A stretch of DNA of 64,000 nt from Distichodus sexfasciatus (Eukaryota; Chordata; Actinopteri; Characiformes; Distichodontidae), in NCBI GenBank assembly GCA_032718565.1, contig JAVGVS010000001.1, forward strand, positions 682,001 to 746,000, written 5' to 3'. The notes beneath the pieces are model-generated. The model was not told where the DNA came from and did no database searches. It saw only the letters and a program-made list of their open reading frames with translations. This document shows positions 54,368-64,000 of this stretch, in pieces. Made by a program: the position numbers and the translations under genes. The stretch's first letter is position 1; every line of letters starts with the position of its first letter.

Positions 54368-54373
54368 AATAAA
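54368..54373 (+). terminator. ramp1: Candidate poly(A) signal of the RAMP gene
   Basis: AATAAA in TCTGAATAAAGTC, 405 nt after the stop codon. The first clear signal on the plus strand. Confidence 0.5.
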
Positions 54374-54399
54374 GTCAAATTCCACACAAAATCTTTTGA

Positions 54400-57300
54400 A
54401 ACACATAATAAATATTTATTCTGAGACAAAAAAATAACAATTTGTTGTACAGTGGTTTGAAAACTTTTTATATTTTTTGTACAGTATTGGTACAATTGGT
54501 ACTGCTATTAAAATATCCACATCACATCAGTATTTTTTCAGTATTGCTAAAGCTAAAGTAATACGTTATTTACCATAAGAACTCATGTAAAATGTTTGTC
54601 TTTCGACAAACTACACCTCTTAGTTACAACCAGGCAACACTTTGAGTTCTACAGGAGATTTGGTTGGAACAGACGACATCTTGACAACATTTGGACATGG
54701 TTTCAGGACAGTATGTTGACACATGAGTGCTTGGTGTATTAAAACCACAAACCATTTCTACAATTATACAAATCCCAGCATAATATATCTTTCCCTTTAG
54801 CAGGCTTTGTTCTTAAGTGCTAAAAGTGCTATAATGAGGGGAAATCTTTTCAAGATACATAAGGTACAGAAAGACATTTTCTTTGTATGTTATGAGTATT
54901 TTAGGTAAAAACTTTTATACCCTCTTAATCTCAACTGAAACATTCCATTTCTCCTCCTTGTGCACATAACTGCACACAGAAGCTAATGCTTTTAAGGGTC
55001 TGTATTTGCTCTGTGCCGTGTGCAGTTAGCTCTCCCGGTATGAGCTTGGAGGTTTGGCTGTTAACGATGTAGAAGGCTTCATGTGGAACGAACACAACCA
55101 ACCAATTCTGATTGTCACTACCTCCTCTCAGTGGCTAGCAGGGTATCTATTACCAGCGGAACTCAACTTTCAAAAAATTCTAACCTACACCGCTAAAGCA
55201 AATTAGAGGAAGTTGGAAAGCTGGCTGTCGAGACGTAACATAAAAACAATAACACCTCGTTTGTAGGATCGGGTGGGTGGTCTGCACAACTAGGGTGGTA
55301 TCATGCGACGGGTTTCGTCGCAGATTGTCTGCCATGTGAAACCCTTTCACCGTTGTGTTTATTTTACACTCCCTCCTTTCAACGTGCTTAAAAACCACAG
55401 GTAGGAAGTCTCAATCCATTACCGATTTATTACCGCAATACCTTCACGTCAGATCTTTTTTTCATAACCGTTTTTTCCTCTTTCCACCATTCCTGCCCTG
55501 TCCTCACACCCTCCATCCTTAAAGGGGTGGAAGACGGTGTGACCGTAAGTATGCTGCATGCTTGCACGTCTTGTAAATCTCCACTCTCAGCAGTGACCTT
55601 CCCTATTATTTGGCCTGCCGGTGGGTGAGCCGTCTGCAGCCTTGGTAACCATCGCTGCCGCCTCAGCAATGGCCGACAATAGCCGCTTCTCCGAAAGCCT
55701 CTCTTTGCAACCCCCTTTCCACCTTTATTGATTTAAGCCATTCCTCTATGGATCAGGTCCCAGCACCACGAACACTGGGGATGTACAGAGAGTGGCTCCC
55801 ACTCTTGCAACCACACAAAGCCCCAGTGCAAACTTTGTAAGTAACCCGTATTACAGGTCATGCACATTGGAGCGTCAAACGCTGTACTGCCTACATTCAG
55901 CATGTCACTGCCCCGCCACAGCCTTATTCAAAATATACATGCTCAAAGTGTTCCATCTAGTGTGTTTTTTTTGAAGAGGCAATACAACTCTTAAACATCA
56001 GGAATTTCCTATAGTAAAATGAAACATAAACTTGCTACATAATATAAGTCACTCCCATCATACAATCCACCTTAACGGCTTATAAAATACGACACTACCA
56101 ACTGGAAAAATGACAAAATGGAACGTATTTGTGGAACGTGCAGAATTCTCTATTTAACATGGTGCCTCTCAGTAGCCTGAGAGGGGAGGGAGCTTAGTTT
56201 GCAGAGAGCAGATCTTTCCCCATAAAAAACAAAAGGAAAATAAGTCAGACAAGCTGTTCATGGGATGGCAGTGCTATTTCACTAAAAGTGCAAGTCCAAT
56301 AAAGCACCAAACACCAGTCCTTTCACTGGAATCTCTCCACCACTTATGCCAACCTTAATTCCATCTTGCCTTTTGTTTCACCTTCTGTTCCAGCTGTAAT
56401 TACTGCATTACCCAGCTTTGGTTCCAACTCCAAGCAACAATTCTTGTGGCATAAAAGCCAACAAGAACGACTTTCAGCTTTGGCATCATCACTGTGCTCC
56501 ACACAAGCTTGAAAGAGCTCTCCATCTAAAATGTGGCCTGAATGAAAACGAGTGGAAGGTTTTAGCTTAACTCACATGCAAAAGGCTAAAAGAACTAATT
56601 TGCCTACATTCTGTGCATGCCACTTATGTGGTGTCATTTCTTATAACCTTAAATGGGGAATAGCAGCATTTTGGTTTTGTGATTTACTGAAAAGTCTTGC
56701 CTTTTATTTTCACATCACTTTTGTAAGTAGAAATGTTTAATGGAGTGGGAAGTTGGACCAGTGTTTGTGTAATGTACACAGACACAATGTAACACAATCA
56801 ATGTTATTTACAGTCTAAAGGGCAACTTTCTCTGATGTCCCTCGGTGCTCGTTCACTCAGTGCAGAGAACTGTGGGTTGGGATTTGAGTTCAGCCTCAGT
56901 GGGTTTATGAGAACAGGGATGCAAAACTTCCGTTCACCTGAATTACAAGGGCAATGAGTCCAACTTCTACCAATCAGGGTCTTTTTTTGATGTGAAAAGA
57001 TTGACAAAGAAAGAGAACTTCAGTGGTAGATTTTAAAAGGTCATGCACTTCCTGTAAACTAGTTAGAGTTTGATAGACAAAAACAGAGGCCACGTTTCTG
57101 ATTTTGGCAGCAGAATTCAGTGGAACCACACACTCTCACTTCCACTTTAAGCTAGTGTGTTACAGGCTTCCACACGCTGTACGTCGGCAGTTCTACAGCC
57201 ATTGCATTAACATTGATTTCCAAATGTTGTAATATAGCTGTTCATCTTGAACTCAACATAATGCTATAAACTATGGCTTTAACTCTTCCCATGACACGCT

Positions 57301-58279
57301 AACATCAACACAACAGAAATGTAACGTACAGTATCAAGTCTCTAATAGGTCACAATAGGGATGCAAAATGAATAATAATAAACCTCTTGGTTTCCTGACC
57401 ACTTTAGCCTAATGGTCAGACTAGAATCTACACACCAAGAGGAATGTAGAAAATGTCAGAAATGGAGCTCTTTCTCTTTAAAGAAAAAAAGCCCTTATCA
57501 GTGCATCTCTGCTTAAAAGAATGTGCCGGTTTGAACGTGACTACTGCCATTCCTCAGAGAGCTTATAGAGCAATACTAGGCAAAATAAATAACAAGCTTA
57601 AAGTTGAAGGTCAAACCTCTACACCCACCGCAAGTCCATTCGCATGGGGGTTTTATACCAAACTATTTGGGAAATCTCACTTGTGCTCACATCTACAGGG
57701 ATGAGGGGTACTGCATACAAGCGAAAGGGATTGCACAGGAGACGCATTGGCCACCCTGCGGGTTCTGAACTGAGGTGCTACCGAAAGTGGTTCAGACCCT
57801 GAGGCCAATGCCTACAGTACTGGAGAAATAGAAGGCAACTCAGATCTACAGGCAGTGGGTTTCTATAGGGGACACACTCCATTAGAAGACCAGGGACGTT
57901 TCATTCACTCTGTACGTCCAGAGGCAGCCTCTCAACAAATGGCAGGGTTTTAAGGTGCATGGTCCACACTTTTAAAGAGTGGTGGGACATCAGTGAGACC
58001 CAGGGAGGCCAAAACACTAAGGAAACGCAAAAATAAATAAATATATATATGCCTAATAAATAAATAACAACAACGACGACAAACTTTCTAAACCTTGTGA
58101 ATTGTCGGCGTCTCCAATTTTGCACAAGAAATACAACATTTGAATGTCCATTTGAAACCAGCGTGACGGAAGAGATGATCAGAGTTCCACACTGTCGGAG
58201 TCACCTTTACAGATGAGGTGCGGTTTATCCTGTGACTTGTGTTTGGAGGGGGTTTGGTTCTGGCAGGACAGAACGGAGT
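54400..58279 (-). other. slc4a3: Probable slc4a3 3' UTR and flank
   Basis: Between the slc4a3 stop codon and the converging RAMP 3' end there are 3.9 kb free of recognisable transposons and exons. It may be a long slc4a3 3' UTR; several minus-strand AATAAA signals leave the length open. Open frames in it show no similarity. Confidence 0.4.
54415..54420 (-). terminator. slc4a3: Candidate distal poly(A) signal of slc4a3
   Basis: TTTATT on plus is AATAAA on minus, inside the palindromic AATAAATATTTATT. It is 42 bp from the opposing RAMP signal. Closer minus-strand signals exist (for example near 56702, 55724 and 55425), so this one is only a candidate. Confidence 0.35.
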
Positions 58280-58357
58280 TTACACAAGCATGTGGATCTC
58301 GTTGTACTCATCACGACCGTCTTCATCAAAGTTGGGAGAGTCTTCATCCGCATCCAG
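58280..58357 (-). CDS. slc4a3: slc4a3 last coding exon: cytoplasmic tail
   Basis: Twenty-six codons including TAA: LDADEDSPNFDEDGRDEYNE then IHMLV. Acceptor GCTTGCAG at 58358. The acidic tail carries the carbonic-anhydrase-type motif and the AE3-like terminus. Too short for ordinary ORF calling. Confidence 0.92.
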   Translation of the reverse strand: MDADEDSPNFDEDGRDEYNEIHMLV

Positions 58358-61300
58358 CTGCAAGCGCAGGGAAAGAGGCCTATTTAACACTAATGATCCA
58401 ATTCAACACTGTTAAGAGTGTGAGAGTGTGTCACAAAATCCCCAAACAGCGAAATCTTTAAAATCTCTCTGCAATGCAGGAACTCCCTGAGCGTGATTGT
58501 GCAACATACCTGCCTCAAAACAATGAAGCATTACTAAGCACTAAGCTCAAGTAGACGCAAAGTCAGCAGTCAAAATGGTCTAACACACACAGATGCGCAT
58601 GCCCAAACACACACATACACACAAAAAGTGGCATACTAGCCAGTTTTACCCAGACACACACCCACAACATACACACACATACTCACAAAGTGACTATTTT
58701 ACATAGCATACACACATAAGCCACACACAAACACACTCAGGAAGTGGCACTTTAGCAAATATTATATAGACACATACATACACACAAAACACACACACAC
58801 ACACACACAACACAGCCAAGGCACACTACCGGTCAGAAGTTTTACAACACCCCAGTTTTTTATTGAAAATTATTCAGTTTAATGTCTCATTGCACTCTAA
58901 AATCAAAGCATGGTACATATAATTGGAGTTTAAAAAGAAATCATGGAATCAATTTATAGTCCAAAATGTATTCTAAACTTTTGACTCATCAAGGTAGCCA
59001 CTTTTGGCAGATATAACAGCTGAACACACTCGTGGCATTCTTTCTAAAATAGAAATCAAATATTCTTCAGAAAGTTCTTCCCATATCTGTTGCAGAAGTT
59101 CCCATAAATGTGTGGCACTTGTAGGTTGTTTTGCTTTCACTCTTCTGTCCAGTTCATCCCAAACCAGCTCGATGGGGTTTAAGCCTGTGCTGGCCACTCC
59201 ATGTTTTCAAGCTTACCATCTTGTTCTTTTTCCTGAGGTAGTTCTGGCATAGCTTGGGCTTATGTTTTGAGTCATTATCTTGCCGTAGGATGAATCCCTG
59301 ACCAACTAGGCGCATACCAGAGGGTACTGCATGGCGCTACAGAATGCTGTGGTAGCCGTTTTGGTTGAGCGTGCCTCTCACTCTGTACAAGTCACCGACC
59401 CTGGATCCAGCAAAACCTCCTCAACCTCCAATGCTGGAGAACAGCTTTAAATTGTTAACTCATTTTGTGTTCCCTGAAAAAGGCCTTTTTGTATAATTCT
59501 GAAATGTATATTATTTTTTAGTTTTGGGTAACCTTACCTTTTTTTTAAACCTCTGGCAGTTCACCACTTACCTTTGTACCATTTCAAGCTATTCATTGGA
59601 CTTGAACGACTTGAACTGCAATAAATAACTGGAAAAATTGGGGTGTTCTAAAACTTTTGACCGGTAGTGTAGGCACAGACATATACACAAAGTGGCATAC
59701 TAGCCCATTTTACCCAGACACGTACATACACACACACACACACACAAAGTGATATAATACTCAACAGATACATTCACAAAGGCACTCAACATACATGCAC
59801 AAAGTGGCATACTAACCAGTTTCTCACACACACACACACACGTCTCTGTATTACTATCTTTGTGAAGTCTTTCCATATGCTCCCATAATGACTAGATGTA
59901 TATAATTTTACACCTACACCTAATCCTAACGCTAACCTTAATCTCAGTGACCAAAAGCACATTGTTTACCTCTTTTAGTTTCTCAAATAAAACAAGCACA
60001 TTTTCTATAAAGTCATTTTTTCTAATGCGGACCTCTCAAATGTCCCCACAAACCCCAAAAAACAGATAAAAGTGATTTTAGGAGACAAAAATGCAATAAA
60101 TACATAGACACACACACACACACACAAACAAACTCAAAGTGGTATATATTAACCAATATGACACAGAAGAAACACACCTCCCATCCCCGTGCTCTGGTAT
60201 ACCAGCTACTTTGATCCAAACAAACATGCTCGCAAAGCAAAATCACAGCATATGAACACAGATCCAGGATTAGAATATCTCTCTCTCTGTATAATAGTCA
60301 ACCCTAAAAGCTAATCACTCATCAGCCCTAAGTTGTCCTGTGAGCTAAAGGTTCCTCTCACCGCTGCCAGCTCCCTCTCCTCGAAGATGCGGGTCAGAAC
60401 CAGTCTGCGCAGTGGCACGGTCATGATGAGGATGAAGGGGAAGGCCAGAGACGCTACAGTTGACTTCACCACCCACAGCAGCACTATACACAGAAGCTGG
60501 ATGATGGTGAACATGTTCATACGCCATGTCTTCACCTGTGGAAATATTGTAGAGAGAGATAATGTGTTACTTCAGGAAACTCAGTACTGCAAAAAACAGT
60601 AGTAGTTTGTTGGTTTTGGGAAAACTTAAAAACAAGTCGACGTGTTATAGTTTAAACAGTTAAATGTAATACATGACAAGAGAATCCTCATAAGTGATTA
60701 TTCAACTTTTATATATATTAATAGGGTTGATAAGTTGCTGTACTGGGCATCCTTACGCCCACTCACTAATTTTTAGATTTATTTTTAAAAGACAGGGTAG
60801 ATTGAGGTTTTTGGGTGCCACCTAGTGGATGCATCAGAGTGATTTAAATAAAAACTTTGCTTTCAGCAAACCTATCAAGACTAGGACCGGGCTTAAGTTT
60901 CCACACCTTGGTGACGTAGATGTGTTCGGGGTGATGTTTTGCAGGAGTGACCATTAGTGTGATGCGCTCATAGAGCTGGATGCCCGTCAGAGAGGTGATG
61001 CCCATGTAGAGGAAGATCCCGAAGAGTACCGCCAGAGGAATGTGTCTCAAAACGTCCGTCATCACGATAGACAGGCCTTAAAAAAATAGCATCCTGAATT
61101 TTCATGTGAGACTTTAGTAAAAATTAGTTCTAAACCTGGTCTGAGACTTGTCTGATCAAATGATTTCGTTACTTTACAAATCTCTTCATTTAAGAAAAAC
61201 AGAAAGGCATTTCCAAAATCTATAGATCGGCTGAAGTATCTCAAAAGAAGGTTTTAAGTAAGAAAGATTAAATATCCATTTACATAATACCATGACTGTG

Positions 61301-63901
61301 AGCAGAAATCATGTTTGTGGCAAACTCATTCAGACTTTCAGAATATTCAGTATATTCTCATCAAAATCCTCAACAATGGAATTATTTTGACGTCTGAAAG
61401 TGAACATTTCTACAGGTGTTTGTTTATGAGGCTGTCACTGCTCTTACCCACAAGTATGGCCACGCACATTCCGGTCACTCTCTGCTCTTTGACCTCTTGA
61501 ATCATGGGCTTCTCACCAGGAGCTGTAGCCTTGCTCATGACTGTTAGGGCATTGACGTGGGTCACAGAACGCACGGTGGCGGCCGTCAGCCAGGGGAGCC
61601 CGAACAGAGGGCACATGGCACCCAGAGTCACAATCAGCAGCAAGTCCAGATGGAAACCTGAGCCCTTTACTAGCCGACGCTCCTTCTTACTTACTATCAG
61701 TCTGCAGGGAGAGAGAAAGAGGGCGAGAGGTAAAAATAGAAGCATACCACAAATATTACAGTTAACTAATCATAATTAACTGTTCGAAATTTCGGTCTCC
61801 TTGGTTGAACTAAAAATGTTTTTTTTGTTCAGTAACTCACGGGAAGCTAAGGCTGAGACTGCAGACTATTATACTTTTTGTACAGTGGAATGTAATAAAA
61901 ATGGATCCAAAGGGTCGCCCAATGAGTCAAGCTGTCAATAAATGGGTTCACAAATTTAGAAATAGCATTTGCAGTTTTGCCTCTTCACCACTGGTTATTT
62001 TTTTATTTAGGTGCATCAGCTGGCCATCATGTCACATTCAGTGAAAAGAGCAACTGAGAGCACGAGGCTTGACTCACGTGGTGATCTGAGTTTCCATGAA
62101 GATCAGGATGAAGACGAGCAGGGCAGGCACCACTGCCGCACCCATCATCCACATGGGAAAAGGCTTTTTGTCCCCGAACGGGCTGATGAACCAGCCACGA
62201 CTGTCAGGAGATGTGACCGAGAAACCAGAGGGCACGTTCAGTTTCTGCGACCACAAAAACACAAGTGCTCAGATCCCAGGCCTTGCTGGTCACTGCACTG
62301 TGCCAAGCATCCAACCGCACTCTAATACACACTACAAAAGAAACCTGGCTTCAATTACAGGCAGACTTTTATGAAAGTACAAGGGAACTGGGGGTAAGGC
62401 ACAGATTGTCACTCTGCAGAAATGTACACCATAGTGACAAACAGTTTGCCGTGCAGACTCCAGTGCAGTTACCTGTGTGTAAGTGTCAGGGATGCAGAGG
62501 TCCACTATCACAGAAAGCAGGATGGAGATGGGAATGCCAAAGTCCCCAATGATCCTTCTGGCCTTAAAACAATAAATGGCAGTACAGAATATTACTTTTA
62601 GTACATGGCTTTGGAGAGAGTGAGTGATGATAAAAAACTACTGTTAATGTCCTGTTTTTATTCTCAACTTCAAAACCTCTAAACAAGTGTTGGAAGAAAA
62701 AGGTTTTACAAGAACAATGTGTTGGCAGACCTAAAATGTTGGACTAAGGCTATAAATTTTACTTAATTTACTGTTAACGATTGATAACTTGCTTATTAAG
62801 TCAGTAAGGGGTCTGATTCATGTCGGTTTTCATAGATTTGCAGTTTTTGCTGAAAAAATAGCTGTACGCAGTGACTAAACGTGGAATAGTATTTTTAGGG
62901 AGCAGTTTATGAATGCAAGCCTTCTATAAGAAAGATTAAGATGTTCTAAATGTCAGCTTTTATACTGTCCTTACTAAATCTTCACAAACTATTAATTTGC
63001 ATTCAAATTAATCTGCATTCAAATATCAAATATCGTTTAACCCACATCATGGTGTTTGAGACCTTCACTGCATGGTTCCTCTTCCTTATTGCCAATTTCT
63101 TAAGTGTCTCCGCCTGTTCTCCACCTCTTTTTATTGTTTGTACCTTTGTATAGTTTCGTTCCACATTTTTCCTGTGTTTTTATGCCTCTTTGGTTTATGT
63201 ACTTCCTTGCAAGGTTTTAAAGTTTGGTCCAACTTGTGGTCTTTTGTTGGGTTTATTTTCCTAGTCTATTGTTGTTCTGGCAATGACCCTGTCTCCTAAT
63301 TGTTGGTGATCAAAAGATATGGACAGCACTGGGTTTACTTGTTTGTTCCAACTCCGATTATGGACTGGCACTGTGATGACGATTTGTGTATAAGACCTTT
63401 AAATAAAGCCAGTACACGTGCAGTTGTAACTTTCCTAAAACGAGTCTGCCTTCGCCTCACAAAATTCTACTGGACTTTACTTAGTCATGGAAAATGTTCT
63501 AACAATTTATAAATAATCTGTCACAAATTTGTAATCTGACAAATTTGGCTCTGGGATAATTTATCTGATGTTTAATCTGAGTAGCCATATTAAAAGTAAA
63601 CAAGGATAGCTACTAAATGTGCCAACAGTCAGTTTGTTCAGTCTGTGATTAAATAGGTGCAGTTGTGTTTCAGTAAATGACATTCTACCTTGCCACCAAG
63701 GAAGCGGCTGTTGCGAAATTTTCTAAGGAAGAAGGCCACAAAGAATGTTCCCAGCATGAGGACCAGAGAGAGCAGGGCAGTGTTGGGCTGGTTAAGGATG
63801 GGACCCTCGATCAGCACGTCATCCTCTGTCAGCTCTGGGCCAAGTTCTGACTGTACTGGAGACGCTGGGTAATTTCTCCTCAGAGGGTGCTCTTGAAAAA
63901 C
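58280..63901 (-). CDS. slc4a3: slc4a3 (AE3) anion exchanger, C-terminal seven coding exons; gene continues past the right edge
   Basis: Plasma-membrane Na+-independent Cl-/HCO3- exchanger of the SLC4 family. Seven exons (63901-63689, 62562-62473, 62244-62078, 61701-61448, 61076-60907, 60535-60362, 58357-58280) join in frame to 381 residues, about the last third of a roughly 1200-residue protein. Family landmarks: NQPNTALLSLVLMLGTFF, FLRKFRNSRFLGGK, ARRIIGDFGIPISIL, FMETQIT, GSGFHLDLLL, FGLPWLTAATVRSVTHVNAL, QEVKEQRVTG, IPLAVLFGIFLYMG, PAKHHPE, KSTVASLAFPF and TVPLRR. The tail LDADED resembles the acidic LDADD carbonic-anhydrase-binding motif of AE1. The ending NFDEDGRDEYNEIHMLV is nearest AE3 and differs from AE1 and AE2. 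The N-terminal cytoplasmic domain and first membrane spans lie outside the window. Confidence 0.93.
58580..59845. repeat. CA-rich degenerate tandem array interrupted by a transposon
   Basis: AGTGGCATACTAGCCAGTTT followed by TACCCAGACACACAC occurs near 58626. Near-identical AGTGGCATACTAGCCCATTT and TACCCAGACACGTAC occurs near 59691, with AGTGGCATACTAACCAGTTT near 59803 and weaker units between. CA tracts link the units. Confidence 0.65.
58824..59669 (-). mobile_element. Tc1/mariner-type transposon remnant
   Basis: Terminal inverted repeats CACTACCGGTCAGAAGTTTT and (inverted) CACTACCGGTCAAAAGTTTT are typical of fish Tc1 elements, with TA at the right flank (59670-59671) and CA replacing it at the left. 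On the minus strand, 59197-58973 encodes LNPIELVWDELDRRVKAK, the C-terminal catalytic-domain region of a Tc1 transposase. At about 846 bp it is internally deleted relative to full elements and cannot encode a working enzyme. Confidence 0.85.
59840..60060 (-). repeat. GGTTAG-type interspersed repeat, copy 4
   Basis: TTACTATCTTTGTGAAGTCT, TCCATATGCTCCCATAATGA, ACACCTACACCTAATCC, GCTAACCTTAATCTCAGTG and GACCTCTCAAATGTCCCC. This is the clearest copy, reverse complement to that at 3640-3975, and it starts at a (CA)n. Confidence 0.6.
60362..60535 (-). CDS. slc4a3: slc4a3 exon (58 codons): last membrane spans
   Basis: VKTWRMNMFTIIQLLCIVLL, WVVKSTVASLAFPFILIMTV and PLRRLVLTRIFEERELAA. Acceptor TTCCACAG, donor GTGAGA. 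Phase 0 on both sides. Confidence 0.94.
60907..61076 (-). CDS. slc4a3: slc4a3 exon (170 nt)
   Basis: LSIVMTDVLRHIPLAVLFGI, FLYMGITSLTGIQLYERITL and MVTPAKHHPEHIYVTK. Acceptor TTTTTAAG, donor GTGTGG. Phase 1 in, phase 0 out. Confidence 0.94.
61448..61701 (-). CDS. slc4a3: slc4a3 exon (254 nt)
   Basis: LIVSKKERRLVKGSGFHLDL through GLPWLTAATVRSVTHVNAL and GEKPMIQEVKEQRVTG to AILV. Acceptor CCCTGCAG, donor GTAAGA. Phase 2 in, phase 1 out. This re-entrant/span region is among the best conserved in SLC4. Confidence 0.94.
62078..62244 (-). CDS. slc4a3: slc4a3 exon (55 codons plus 2 nt)
   Basis: KLNVPSGFSVTSPDSRGWFI, PFGDKKPFPMWMMGAAVVPA and LLVFILIFMETQIT. Acceptor GGTCGCAG, donor GTGAGT, leaving in phase 2. 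Extracellular loop plus a membrane span. Confidence 0.93.
62473..62562 (-). CDS. slc4a3: slc4a3 exon (30 codons)
   Basis: ARRIIGDFGIPISILLSVIV then DLCIPDTYTQ, between the acceptor TTTTAAG and the donor GTAACT. Phase 0 on both sides. Too short for ordinary ORF calling, but an almost exact family match. Confidence 0.93.
63689..63901 (-). CDS. slc4a3: slc4a3 exon (71 codons): extracellular loop and next membrane span
   Basis: Acceptor TTTTTTCAG, donor GTAGAA. Encodes VFQEHPLRRNYP, a variable acidic loop (ELGPELTEDDVLIEG), then NQPNTALLSLVLMLGTFF and RKFRNSRFLGGK. Phase 0 on both sides. The variable loop corresponds to the third extracellular loop of AE proteins. Confidence 0.92.
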
Positions 63902-64000
63902 CTGAAAAAAGAAAAGTCCAGTAAACATTTTGTATTTTCTCTCAGGTGGTTATGAATCAGAAGACAGTGATTTTTTTCAGTATTCTATAAAAGTCAGGAT

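Larger units (their letters stand above)
58358..60361 (-). other. slc4a3: Last slc4a3 intron
   Basis: A 2-kb intron made almost wholly of repeats: a CA-rich degenerate array (58580-58820 and 59672-59845), a Tc1-type transposon remnant splitting it (58824-59669) and a GGTTAG-family copy (59840-60060). The other introns (60536-60906, 61077-61447, 61702-62077, 62245-62472, 62563-63688) show nothing specific. Confidence 0.7.

Noticed and set aside
58973..59197. Active transposase gene
   Set aside because: Only the C-terminal part of a Tc1 transposase remains and the element is internally deleted.
62011..62552. Overlapping plus-strand frames of about 90-105 codons
   Set aside because: Antisense to verified slc4a3 exons. 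Their composition mirrors the coding strand.

Overview
The window is vertebrate nuclear DNA, almost certainly from a teleost fish. Genes are split by GT/AG introns, coding exons are sparse in AT-rich sequence, and the repeats are typical of fish: tRNA-headed SINEs, hAT-type and foldback MITEs, a Tc1 remnant, and many (CA)n, (TA)n and (ATT)n tracts. I cannot name the species. Nothing prokaryotic, viral or CRISPR-like was seen.

Four protein genes are recognised, in order. (1) igfbp5, plus strand, four coding exons (7066-16854, 265 aa), complete, with a GC/CpG-rich 5' flank and a 3' UTR of about 4 kb. (2) igfbp2, minus strand (41848 down to 24793), four coding exons. Exons 2-4 are clean. The GC-rich first exon is recognisable but broken by several small frameshifts as assembled. 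igfbp5 and igfbp2 lie tail to tail, as in other vertebrates, and share the same intron phases (1,0,0). (3) A receptor activity-modifying protein gene (RAMP1/3 type, probably ramp1), plus strand, three coding exons (51271-53963, 144 aa). (4) The last seven coding exons of an SLC4 anion exchanger, best matched to slc4a3/AE3, minus strand (63901 down to 58280). Its 5' part lies beyond the right edge. Genes 3 and 4 converge, with opposed poly(A) signals only about 40 bp apart.

The two IGFBPs are secreted modulators of insulin-like growth factor. RAMPs are single-pass partners of class B GPCRs such as calcitonin-receptor-like receptor. SLC4A3 is a plasma-membrane Cl-/HCO3- exchanger. They are chromosomal neighbours and do not form one pathway apart from the IGFBP pair. 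IGFBP2/IGFBP5/SLC4A3 lie on human 2q35 and RAMP1 on 2q37, so the block looks like a conserved piece of the human chromosome 2q linkage group.

Layout: 1-6380 gene-free upstream DNA; 6380-20830 igfbp5; 20830-24600 spacer; 24600-41900 igfbp2, whose 12-kb first intron collects most mobile elements; 41900-51270 gene-poor spacer with one unexplained open frame near 46.5-46.85 kb; 51271-54390 RAMP gene; 54400-64000 slc4a3 3' part.

The least ordinary items are a 22-bp minisatellite with 154-bp higher-order structure in igfbp5 intron 2, a foldback MITE nested in a degenerate hAT-like element, an 800-bp hAT MITE with a perfect 8-bp target duplication, the frameshifted igfbp2 exon 1, the RAMP lacking ligand-site tryptophans and a cytoplasmic basic tail, and the unassigned open frame. 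I did not find a convincing wholly new biological system.
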